Source: an uncultured Flavobacteriales bacterium (GTDB taxonomy: Bacteria > Bacteroidota > Bacteroidia > Flavobacteriales > UBA1820). From it: a DNA stretch of 64,000 nt. Below the pieces are notes generated by a model, which saw only the letters and a list, made by a program, of their open reading frames with translations, was not told where the DNA came from and did not search any database. How positions within the stretch are numbered: the first letter of the stretch is position 1; every line of letters begins with the position of its first letter. The stretch spans positions 1 to 64,000 of the forward strand of contig CABSLV010000006.1 in the NCBI GenBank assembly GCA_902478645.1, written 5' to 3'. Position numbers and translations under genes: made by a program. This document shows positions 44,307 through 51,895 of this stretch, in pieces.

Positions 44307-45995
44307 TTATTTTTCCGCAGCTTCGCCACCGGTTGCCTTGTTCTGGTCTTTTTCACGGATTTCCACCCGGCGTATTTTTCCGCTGATGGTCTTGGGCAGT
44401 TCGTCCACGAATTCGATGATACGCGGGTATTTGTACGGGGCAGTGATGTGTTTGACGTAATCCTGGATCTGTTTGATGAGGTTTTCATCGGCGATGGCCT
44501 TGTAAGCGCTGGCCAGCACGATGGTTGCCTTGACCACCTGTCCGCGGATTTCGTCCGGTACACCCGTAATGGCACATTCCACTACGGCCGGATGGGTCAT
44601 CAGCGCGCTTTCCACCTCGAAAGGTCCGATGCGGTAACCCGAGCTTTTGATCACATCATCCGCCCGGCTGACGAACCAGAAGTATCCGTCCTTGTCCCGT
44701 TTGGCCACATCGCCCGTGTAGTACACACCGTTCTTGATCGAACGGATGGTCATTTCCGGATTTTTGTAGTATTCCTTGAAAAGGCCCAGCACCTTCTTGC
44801 CATGGGTACGGATGACGATCTGTCCTTCTTCGCCGTCAGGAACACTGTTTCCTTCGGCATCGACCAGATCGACATCGTATTGCGGGTTGCGGATGCCCAT
44901 CGAACCGCTTTTGGGTTCAATCCATGGGTAGGAAGCGATGATCAGCGTGGTTTCCGTCTGGCCGAAACCTTCCATCAGTTTGATTCCTGTGCGCTCGAGC
45001 CATTGTTTATATACCTCCGGGTTGAGTGCTTCACCGGCAATGGTGCAGTACTTGAGCGAAGATATATCGTATTTTCCCATCGCTTCGTCGTGCAACAGGA
45101 ACCGGAAAACGGTAGGAGGTGCACAAAAAGAAGTGATGTGGTACTTTTCGATCATTTCCAGGATTTCGGCCGGGACGAATTTTTCGAAGTCATAGACGAA
45201 TACATTGGCTCCGGCTATCCACTGTCCGTAGAGTTTTCCCCATACGGCCTTGCCCCACCCGGTATCGGCCAGGGTGAAATGCAGGCTGCTTTCATCGAGA
45301 TTGTGCCAATACTTTCCGGTGATGATGTGCGCCAGGGGATAGGTAAAGTCGTGTGCTACCATCTTGGGATTGCCGGTGGTACCCGAAGTGAAGTACATGA
45401 GCGAGATGTCGTCGTTGATGTTCACATGTTCCGGGCGAACAAACGGCGCAGCTTCCCGAAGTCCCTTGTGGAAGTCTTCCCACCCTTGCGGTACGTACGG
45501 GCCTACCGAAACGCGCAGTTTGACGGTGGAGGAAAGCGGCATTGCCTCGTCGATCCGGTCGGTGATATCCTTGTCGCCGCAGGCGACGATCATTTTCACT
45601 CCGGCAGCATTGTTGCGGTACACGATGTCATGCGGCATCAGCAGGTGTGTGGCCGGAATGCATACGGCTCCGATCTTGTGCAGGGCGATGATCGAAAACC
45701 AGAATTCGTAGTGGCGCTTGAGGATCAGCATCACCCGATCACCTTTTTCGACTCCCAGACTGGTAAAGTACGAAGCCGCCCGGTCGCTCTCGCGTTTGAT
45801 ATCGGCAAAAGTGAAGTCGATCTTTTCCTTGTCCTTCCCTATCCATAGCAGGGCTTTCTTGTCGGGTTGTTCTTCGGCCCAGGCGTCCACCACGTCGTAT
45901 CCGAAGTTGAAGTTTTCCGGTACTTCCACCCGGAAATTCTTCATGAAATCCTCCTGCGAGGAGAAAGTGGTCTGTTTGAGAAAACGTTCAAGCAT
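44307..45995 (-). CDS. Acyl-CoA synthetase (AMP-forming, ACSM/acetate-CoA ligase-like)
   Basis: The product is 562 residues. It has adenylate-forming motifs MYFTSGTTGNPKM (A3), EGFGQTETT (A5), YYTGDVAKRDKDGYFWFVSRADDVIKSSGYRIGPFEVE (A7-A8) and the catalytic Lys in KTISGKIRRVE (A10). It activates a carboxylic acid to its acyl-CoA through an acyl-AMP. The sequence resembles medium-chain/ACSM-type ligases more than classical acetyl-CoA synthetase, which is longer. The chain length accepted is unknown. It follows the nitronate monooxygenase gene by 22 bp in one operon. Confidence 0.9.
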   Translation of the reverse strand: MLERFLKQTTFSSQEDFMKNFRVEVPENFNFGYDVVDAWAEEQPDKKALLWIGKDKEKIDFTFADIKRESDRAASYFTSLGVEKGDRVMLILKRHYEFWFSIIALHKIGAVCIPATHLLMPHDIVYRNNAAGVKMIVACGDKDITDRIDEAMPLSSTVKLRVSVGPYVPQGWEDFHKGLREAAPFVRPEHVNINDDISLMYFTSGTTGNPKMVAHDFTYPLAHIITGKYWHNLDESSLHFTLADTGWGKAVWGKLYGQWIAGANVFVYDFEKFVPAEILEMIEKYHITSFCAPPTVFRFLLHDEAMGKYDISSLKYCTIAGEALNPEVYKQWLERTGIKLMEGFGQTETTLIIASYPWIEPKSGSMGIRNPQYDVDLVDAEGNSVPDGEEGQIVIRTHGKKVLGLFKEYYKNPEMTIRSIKNGVYYTGDVAKRDKDGYFWFVSRADDVIKSSGYRIGPFEVESALMTHPAVVECAITGVPDEIRGQVVKATIVLASAYKAIADENLIKQIQDYVKHITAPYKYPRIIEFVDELPKTISGKIRRVEIREKDQNKATGGEAAEK

Positions 45996-46017
45996 ATGTC
46001 TTGTCGTATTTTTGTTT

Positions 46018-47112
46018 TTATGGATGATGTTTTGTTTTTCGTTCTTCGCGCGCTTTTTTGAAACCGTCCACCAGCTCGCCGATCACTTCCCGAACGGACG
46101 AAATACGTGTTTCGCGGTAGGCATTGCTCCCGGCAAAGGCATACCCTTTTTTCAGGTTGCCTCGGAAGGCATTGAACAGCGCGGTGATGATGCAGTAGGG
46201 TGTTTTGTCCGGATCGCACGTTTTGATGCAGTGGAACCGGCAGGCTTTCGGCCGTGTGCGTCCTTGCTCGACTTCGCGGAGAAATTCCCCGGAGATAGCT
46301 CTTCCCGGCATTCCCACCGGACTTTTGATGATTTCGATGTCCTCGGCTTGCGCATCGAGGTAGGCCTGTTTGAAACGCAGGTCGGCATCGCATTCCTCCG
46401 TGGTAACGAACCGCGTGCCCAGTTGTACTCCCGAAGCACCCAGGGACATCATCCGGTACATGTCTTCTCCGGTGTAGATACCTCCAGCGGCGATCACGGG
46501 GATCTTTTTGTCCGAAGCCTTTCCGAAAGCATCGGCCTGTGCCACTACTTCGGGAAGGACTTTTTCAAGGGAGAAATTCTCGTCGTCGAGTTGGTTTTCC
46601 TTGTAGCCCAGGTGTCCTCCGGCTTTCGGACCTTCCACCACGATGGCATCCGGGAGGTAGTCGTAGGCATTTTTCCATTTCTCGCAGATCACCCGTGCGG
46701 CGCGTGCGGAGGAAACGATAGGTACCAGGCGGGTCGTGCTGTCTTTCTTGAGGAAAGAGGGGAGTTCCAGCGGGAGTCCCGCTCCGGAAAAGATGACGTG
46801 AGCTTTTTCGGCGATGGCCGTACGCACCATGTCGGCGAAGTTGGTCAAAGCCACCATGATGTTCACTCCGATGATACCGGAGGTCTTTTCCCGGGCTTTG
46901 CGCAATTCTTCCTTCAGTCCCAGGATCGAGGCTTTGAAATAGTCAGGGTGTTCCCGGCGGTACAGCAGTCCCAGTCCGGCGCAGGAGATCACTCCCACAC
47001 CTCCCTGGTTGGCTACGGCCGAGGCCAGTCTGGAAAGGGAGATTCCTACCCCCATTCCTCCCTGAACGATGGGTACGGCGGCGCACAGATTTCCTATTTT
47101 GAGTGGTTCCAT
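46018..47112 (-). CDS. Nitronate monooxygenase/FabK-like FMN enoyl reductase family
   Basis: The 364-residue TIM-barrel flavoprotein starts PLKIGNLCAAVPIVQGGMGVGISLSRLASAVANQGGVGVI and carries IVVEGPKAGGHLG and AAGGIYTGEDMYRMMSLGASGVQLGTRFV, the FMN-phosphate motif. The family covers nitronate monooxygenases and FabK. Co-transcription with an acyl-CoA synthetase leaves room for a role in acyl-chain reduction. The C-terminal part has a Cys pair (HCIKTCDP) not expected in FabK. It is first in a two-gene operon. Confidence 0.88.
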   Translation of the reverse strand: MEPLKIGNLCAAVPIVQGGMGVGISLSRLASAVANQGGVGVISCAGLGLLYRREHPDYFKASILGLKEELRKAREKTSGIIGVNIMVALTNFADMVRTAIAEKAHVIFSGAGLPLELPSFLKKDSTTRLVPIVSSARAARVICEKWKNAYDYLPDAIVVEGPKAGGHLGYKENQLDDENFSLEKVLPEVVAQADAFGKASDKKIPVIAAGGIYTGEDMYRMMSLGASGVQLGTRFVTTEECDADLRFKQAYLDAQAEDIEIIKSPVGMPGRAISGEFLREVEQGRTRPKACRFHCIKTCDPDKTPYCIITALFNAFRGNLKKGYAFAGSNAYRETRISSVREVIGELVDGFKKAREERKTKHHP

Positions 47113-47363
47113 ATATGTGTCGCTGTATCGTGATTGATTTGCGGTGGTAAAAGTACGGGTTCTTCCGCCACCGGGGTACAGGCTTTCCCCAGTTTAACGG
47201 AATGAACGTTCATTTTTTAATTATAGTCAGTTTTATTTCTTTTTATCAAATATATTTTTAATAAATACAAAATATTTTTGATGAAAAATCAGAAAATAGC
47301 GGTTTTCTGTCAATCGTATTTTAACATTACGCGGCCTTTTTCGCGTATTTTGTACATGAAAAA

Positions 47364-47397
47364 GCCTCCGTGCGGAACGATCGTTCCGCACGGAGGC
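47364..47397 (-). terminator. 34-bp perfect palindrome in the 47.1-47.5 kb gap
   Basis: The gap 47113-47512 has no credible gene. It holds an AT-rich stretch (47210-47290) and this perfect palindrome, two 17-nt arms with no spacer bases (GCCTCCGTGCGGAACGA and its complement). On the minus strand it is followed by T5, so it probably terminates the TlpA-like gene ending at 47513. A dimeric protein-binding site is the alternative. Confidence 0.65.
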
Positions 47398-47512
47398 GCA
47401 GAATTTCCCGAATATTTCTGTTTTTCGCTTCTTTTCGTCGATTTTTCTCTCTGGCCGACACCTCGGGAGCGGTCGTTTGGCAGAGCGAATCGTATAGAGC
47501 GGGATAAGGTTT

Positions 47513-48706
47513 TTACTTTCCGCTATCTTGATAAGCTTTCTCGACCGTTTCCTTTACTTGGGAGAGGATGTCCCACGGATATCCTTTCAGGGCGATGTTC
47601 CCTTCCGGGTCGATCAAAAAGCAAGTAGGGACGCCCATTACGCCGTAGGCCGGTTGGATCTCCTGTCCGAGTGCCGAATGACTGTCGTTGACGTGTCTCC
47701 AGGCCATTTTCTCGTCGGCGATGACTTTCCGCCAGTACGAATCGTTGTATTCGTTTACGGCAATGCCGACGATCTCGAAATTCTTGTCTTTCAACTGGTC
47801 ATAAAGAGCGACCAAGGAGGGGATTGACGCCCGGCATCCACCGCACCAGGTGCCCCAAAAGTCCAACAGGACGTACTGGCCGCGCAGGTCCGAGAGACGG
47901 AGCATCTGTCCGTCGATGTCCTCCAGTGCAAAATCCGGTGCAGCGTTCCCGACTTGGGTTGCGCGTACGGCCGCTATGTAGTCGGCGACAGCTTTCCCGG
48001 CAGGGCTGGCCTGTACGCGTGGGGAGAGGGCGCGGAAGGCAGAGTCGTACCGGTCGAAGTCCTTCATCGTTTTGTAATCGTAGTGCAGCAGTTCGGCGGA
48101 GTAGGCCAGGTCGGGGTTGTTTTTGACCAGTTCGCGCTCCATAGGGTCTCGCTGGGCAAGTATTTCGTTGGCGGATCGAATGAAGGAAAGGGCGCTGTCC
48201 TGCAGGATTTTCAAGCTGTCCTTGTCGTATTTCCCCTGGGATTGCTGCAGGGATTCCAGCAGGATGTGTCCTTGCTTTTGGATGGCTTTGGCACTATCTA
48301 CCAACTCGTTAATGGTTTTCATCTGGGGCAGGTCGTACAGACCTCCGGAAATCTTCAGATACCGCCATTGCTGGACATCTCCCTGGACATGTAGTTGGGA
48401 GTATCCTTCCAGAAAGAGTCCAGCCGAGGGGTTGTTGTTTACATCGAGCGTTTCACCTTCCTTTACCAGCAACAGGTTGGTATAGGTGTCGGTTGCCGAA
48501 GTTGTCAGGGAGAAATACCCGTCCTGGGTTACCGTGACACTGTCCGTGGGGATGGGAGTTTGGGTCAATGTACCGGTGGTCAGGACGATGCGGTCGCCGG
48601 TTTTCAAGCCATCGATTTGGCCTTCGATGGTGTTCTTGGGTGCGGAAGGCGTGCAGGCGCACAGTCCGCAGGCCGTCAGGGCAAGGAGTAACGGGGTAGC
48701 TTTCAT
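47513..48706 (-). CDS. TlpA-like thiol-disulfide oxidoreductase lipoprotein with DUF4369
   Basis: The product is 397 residues. A signal peptide ends at a lipobox-like LCAC (Cys18). A DUF4369 domain (about 28-125, IEGQIDGLKTGDRIVLTT) is followed by a helical middle region. The AhpC/TSA-type thioredoxin domain (about 255-395) carries the redox motif WCGGC in LLDFWGTWCGGCRAS. It is a typical Bacteroidetes periplasmic thioredoxin-like lipoprotein that keeps cysteines reduced. It follows a small membrane-protein gene by 43 bp, likely in the same transcript. Confidence 0.92.
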   Translation of the reverse strand: MKATPLLLALTACGLCACTPSAPKNTIEGQIDGLKTGDRIVLTTGTLTQTPIPTDSVTVTQDGYFSLTTSATDTYTNLLLVKEGETLDVNNNPSAGLFLEGYSQLHVQGDVQQWRYLKISGGLYDLPQMKTINELVDSAKAIQKQGHILLESLQQSQGKYDKDSLKILQDSALSFIRSANEILAQRDPMERELVKNNPDLAYSAELLHYDYKTMKDFDRYDSAFRALSPRVQASPAGKAVADYIAAVRATQVGNAAPDFALEDIDGQMLRLSDLRGQYVLLDFWGTWCGGCRASIPSLVALYDQLKDKNFEIVGIAVNEYNDSYWRKVIADEKMAWRHVNDSHSALGQEIQPAYGVMGVPTCFLIDPEGNIALKGYPWDILSQVKETVEKAYQDSGK

Positions 48707-48749
48707 GATCGTTCGTTTTTTTGGTGGGGAGAAGCAGGGGTGGATTCGG

Positions 48750-48935
48750 TCAACGATTTCCTTTGAAGAAATTCCAAAAGTTCACCACGGCATAGATCAG
48801 CAGGATCACGACGATAAAGCCGGTGGAGTAGGGGGTCTGGTGAAAACTTTCCGCCAGGCGTCCCGAGATCAGGCCGTACACGATCACGGCGACGCCCATT
48901 ACGGCCAGCAGCATTCGAAGAGTCGATTTTTTCAT
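48750..48935 (-). CDS. Small two-helix membrane protein
   Basis: The 61-residue protein (MKKSTLRMLLAVMGVAVIVYG...) has two hydrophobic segments (about 7-23 and 37-54) and a basic N-terminus. I do not recognise the family. The start at 48935 is the first plausible ATG. The longer frame to 49214 runs through the peroxiredoxin terminator. It precedes the TlpA-like gene on the same strand. Confidence 0.65.
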   Translation of the reverse strand: MKKSTLRMLLAVMGVAVIVYGLISGRLAESFHQTPYSTGFIVVILLIYAVVNFWNFFKGNR

Positions 48936-49033
48936 GCAAACAAGGGTTTTATGTGACGAAAGTACGGAAAAAATCGTTCTCTGCGACGTCTTTCCGCGTA
49001 AGGCTTTCCGGGCATTTTGCCGGGAGGAAAAAA

Positions 49034-49071
49034 GCCCGGAGCTTGTGCCTGAAAAGGCGCAAGCTCCGGGC
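49034..49071 (-). terminator. Terminator of the Prx6-type peroxiredoxin gene
   Basis: A 17-bp stem (49034-49050 with 49055-49071, one G-U) is closed by a GAAA/TTTC tetraloop and followed on the minus strand by T6. It lies 29 bp after the stop. Confidence 0.9.
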
Positions 49072-49099
49072 CGAATGCGGAAGAGGTCCTTCCGGCGGT

Positions 49100-49804
49100 T
49101 TATCCCAGGTTGCTTTCCACTTCTTCCTTGCTCAGAGGTTTGGTGCAGAAGAACCAGTCGTAGCACTTCATCTGCCCTTCTTCGCCGTTCATGCGGGCTT
49201 TGGCTACTCCGCACGATCCGGCGGTGGGCACGATGACTTCGTCGCCCGGGCGCCAGTCGGCCGGAAGGGCTACCCCGAAGTGGTCGGAGGTCTGCAGGCC
49301 GATGAGCACGCGCTTGATCTCATCGAAATTGCGCCCCAGAGAGAGGGGGTAGTAGAGGATGGTGCGGATCTTGTCCTGCGGGTCGATGAAGAATACAGCG
49401 CGTACGGCCGAGGTCTGGCTTTCGCCCGGCTGGATCATGCCGTAGAGTTTGGCGACTTCCATCGTGATGTCCTCGATGAGGGGGAACTTCACCTCCACGT
49501 TCTTCATGCCCTTGTACTCGATCTTGTTCTGGATGGTGCGCAGCCAGGCGATGTGGCTGTAAAGTCCATCTACCGACAGGCCCACCAGCTGGCAGTTGAG
49601 TGCTTCGAATTCCGAAGCCATCGAGGCAAAGGTCATGAATTCGGAGGTGCACACCGGGGTGAAGTCGGCCGGGTGGCTGAAGAGGATCTTCCACTTGCCT
49701 TTGTAGTCCGACGGGAAGTTGATGGGTCCTTGCGTGGTCTTGGCAGTGAAGGACGGGGCGGGATCGCCGATTCTCGGCATGGGGTTTACGGAGTTGTTTT
49801 CCAT
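49100..49804 (-). CDS. Peroxiredoxin, Prx6/archaeal thioredoxin-peroxidase type
   Basis: The product is 234 residues from MENNSVNPMPRIGD. The peroxidatic Cys52 is in PADFTPVCTSEF. The C-terminal arm (DWRPGDEVIVPTAGSCGVAKAR...KCYDWFFCTK) has three more cysteines, as in archaeal Prx6-type enzymes that use C-terminal Cys as resolving residues. It reduces H2O2 and organic peroxides. It follows dps on the same strand by 70 bp, and both are plausible targets of the OxyR encoded at 12.9 kb. Confidence 0.93.
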   Translation of the reverse strand: MENNSVNPMPRIGDPAPSFTAKTTQGPINFPSDYKGKWKILFSHPADFTPVCTSEFMTFASMASEFEALNCQLVGLSVDGLYSHIAWLRTIQNKIEYKGMKNVEVKFPLIEDITMEVAKLYGMIQPGESQTSAVRAVFFIDPQDKIRTILYYPLSLGRNFDEIKRVLIGLQTSDHFGVALPADWRPGDEVIVPTAGSCGVAKARMNGEEGQMKCYDWFFCTKPLSKEEVESNLG

Positions 49805-49874
49805 GGTTGACAGTTGTGTTTTTTTGATGAGATAGTTTACATTTTCCATTAAAAACGAGGACGGATGCCGGCAC

Positions 49875-50345
49875 TCAGGCCAGGTAGGAGTTGAGCATCC
49901 AGACTTTCTTTTTGTCCTCGGCGTTGTAGCCGGTGAGCAGGTCGGCCGTTACGTCGTCGCCGGCTTCCCCGGCCAGGCGCAGCAGCTCGCTCTGGGCGGA
50001 AAGCAAGGCTTGGATGTCTTCCAGGACGCTTTCTACGGCAGGGTCGGCCTGGGAAATGTCCCGACGGACGCTCAGCGAGGCGGTATCGAGGTAGTCCTGG
50101 TAGGTGTGCAGCGGTTTTCCGCCGAGCATCAGGATGCGTTCGGCCAAGGCGTCGATGCGTTCGGCGGCCTGGTTGTAGTACTGCTCGAAGACGCTGTGCA
50201 GGGTGAAGAACGAACGTCCCTGGATGTTCCAGTGCAGGCCTCGCAGGTTCTGGTAATGGATCTGGTAGTCGGCCAACAGGGTGTTGAGACGGCTTACGAT
50301 TTCGGGGTTTTGGAGCGCGGCTCCGTGGTTTGCTTTTGCGTTCAT
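49875..50345 (-). CDS. dps: DNA-protecting ferritin-like protein Dps
   Basis: The product is 156 residues with a four-helix bundle. The intersubunit ferroxidase residues of Dps are visible: His38 in LRGLHWNIQG and the Asp/Glu set in AAERIDALAERIL. It stores iron using H2O2 as oxidant and shields DNA. A short N-terminus (MNAKANHG) lacks the Lys-rich tail that binds DNA in E. coli, so DNA binding is uncertain. It is first in the pair dps-peroxiredoxin. Confidence 0.95.
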   Translation of the reverse strand: MNAKANHGAALQNPEIVSRLNTLLADYQIHYQNLRGLHWNIQGRSFFTLHSVFEQYYNQAAERIDALAERILMLGGKPLHTYQDYLDTASLSVRRDISQADPAVESVLEDIQALLSAQSELLRLAGEAGDDVTADLLTGYNAEDKKKVWMLNSYLA

Positions 50346-50584
50346 GGTATTGGTTTTTTATTGATTTGTTTTCCTTTTTTCGGGGACTCCCTTCGGGTGG
50401 GCGGGAACCTGCCCGGGGGGGTCGCTTCCTGTTTCCGAGGGTAAAATTAGCTTCCCGCAAGGCTTTAGAAGTTAAATGTTTATAAAAAAAAACTATGGAG
50501 TTACAGTTTTGATTTATGTTCACTACATTTGCCGCGACTGCTTCCGGCCGGGGAGGTCGGAGAGCGTCTTTTTTTGCAAATGCC

Positions 50585-51802
50585 ATGACCATCCGCAGGA
50601 CTCCGACCCTATTTCTTTTTCTTTTCCTCTTGCTCGCTCCCGGTCTTTCCGCCGGGCAAAAGGGCGATGACTGGACGCTAAAGGAGGTGCGGATCGACAC
50701 CAGCAGGATCCACCGGCGGGCGGCGCTGCCTACTCAGCCCTTCGAAAAGGAAAAGGTCAAGGAGATCGACAAATACTTTACCGCCCGCACCGTTCGCGGG
50801 CAGTTCAACGGCGTGGTACTCTTTGCCCAGGGGGACAAGGTTTTCACCAAGGCGTACGGGTATGCCGACTTCCGCTCGCGGGAAAAACTGACGGTTTCGT
50901 CCCGTTTTCAACTGGCTTCCATCTCCAAGACGATCACCGCTACGGCGGTGCTGATGCTGGCCAGCGAAGGGGAAATAGAACTCGGGGAGCCGGTGGCGAC
51001 GTACCTGGAAGGCTTTGCCTATCCTCGGGTTACGGTCGAGATGCTGCTCAGCCATACCAGCGGGCTGCCGGACTACACGCTTTTCACGCCCGGGGCGTGG
51101 GCGAGCACCGACCCGATGAGCAACGAGGACATGCTGGCCATCATGAACAAGCGGAAACCCCGGGTTTATTTTTCTCCGGGGCGGCAATACCGCTATTGTA
51201 ATACGAATTACGCGCTTCTGGCCTTGATCGTGCAGCGCGTTACGGGCGAGGATTTCGCCAGCTGGGTGCACGCCCATATCTTCGAACCGGTGGGGATGGA
51301 CGACACGTTTTTCTGTACCGAGGAGGCCTTTGCTTCGGCCGATCGGATGACCATCGGGCATACCTCGCGGCGTGGGGCGTATCAGCCCAATTTTCTGGAC
51401 GGGGTGCTGGGCGACAAAGGGGTTTATTCCACGGCGGAGGATTTGCTGCGTTTTGACCTGGCGCTGCGCAACGGCTTTTTGCTCGATGCTTCGTGGCAGG
51501 CGAAGGCTTACACCAATTACACCGATGAGGTTCACCCCTACGGATGGGGGTGGCGACTGGATGAATACCAGGGGCATCGGATCGTGTACCACAACGGATG
51601 GTGGCATGGGTACAAAGGTCGTTTTCTGCGCCTCCCGCAGGAGGATACGACCATCATCGTGCTGGAAAACCAGGCGAGGAGTTCTTTTTCGGTGGCAGCC
51701 TTGATGAATATCTCCAAAAAACTTTTCGACCTGCCCGATCTGTCGGATCAGGAGGAAGAATCGGGTAAGACGGCGGACTTGGATGCCGAAGAGAGGGGAT
51801 AA
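50585..51802 (+). CDS. Serine hydrolase of the beta-lactamase/PBP4* (class C-like) family
   Basis: The product is 405 residues with a Sec signal peptide (MTIRRTPTLFLFLFLLLAPGLSA). The SxxK motif is Ser112-Ile-Ser-Lys115 in LASISKTITA. The Tyr-x-Asn motif is YCN in RYCNTNYALLAL, and an HNGWWHGYKG segment fills the KTG-like third motif. It is a periplasmic esterase or D-amino-acid peptidase-like enzyme. A role in beta-lactam resistance cannot be claimed from sequence. The start at 50585 lies after a TACATTTG box (50524-50531). An in-frame ATG at 50516 precedes that box. Confidence 0.9.
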   Translation: MTIRRTPTLFLFLFLLLAPGLSAGQKGDDWTLKEVRIDTSRIHRRAALPTQPFEKEKVKEIDKYFTARTVRGQFNGVVLFAQGDKVFTKAYGYADFRSREKLTVSSRFQLASISKTITATAVLMLASEGEIELGEPVATYLEGFAYPRVTVEMLLSHTSGLPDYTLFTPGAWASTDPMSNEDMLAIMNKRKPRVYFSPGRQYRYCNTNYALLALIVQRVTGEDFASWVHAHIFEPVGMDDTFFCTEEAFASADRMTIGHTSRRGAYQPNFLDGVLGDKGVYSTAEDLLRFDLALRNGFLLDASWQAKAYTNYTDEVHPYGWGWRLDEYQGHRIVYHNGWWHGYKGRFLRLPQEDTTIIVLENQARSSFSVAALMNISKKLFDLPDLSDQEEESGKTADLDAEERG

Positions 51803-51895
51803 GAGGTGTTTTTCACGACAAAATTTGCTCCGGATACCGCACCGTACCGAAGTATGGATTATTTTTGCACAATGAATCGTAACGGTCCCATATTG

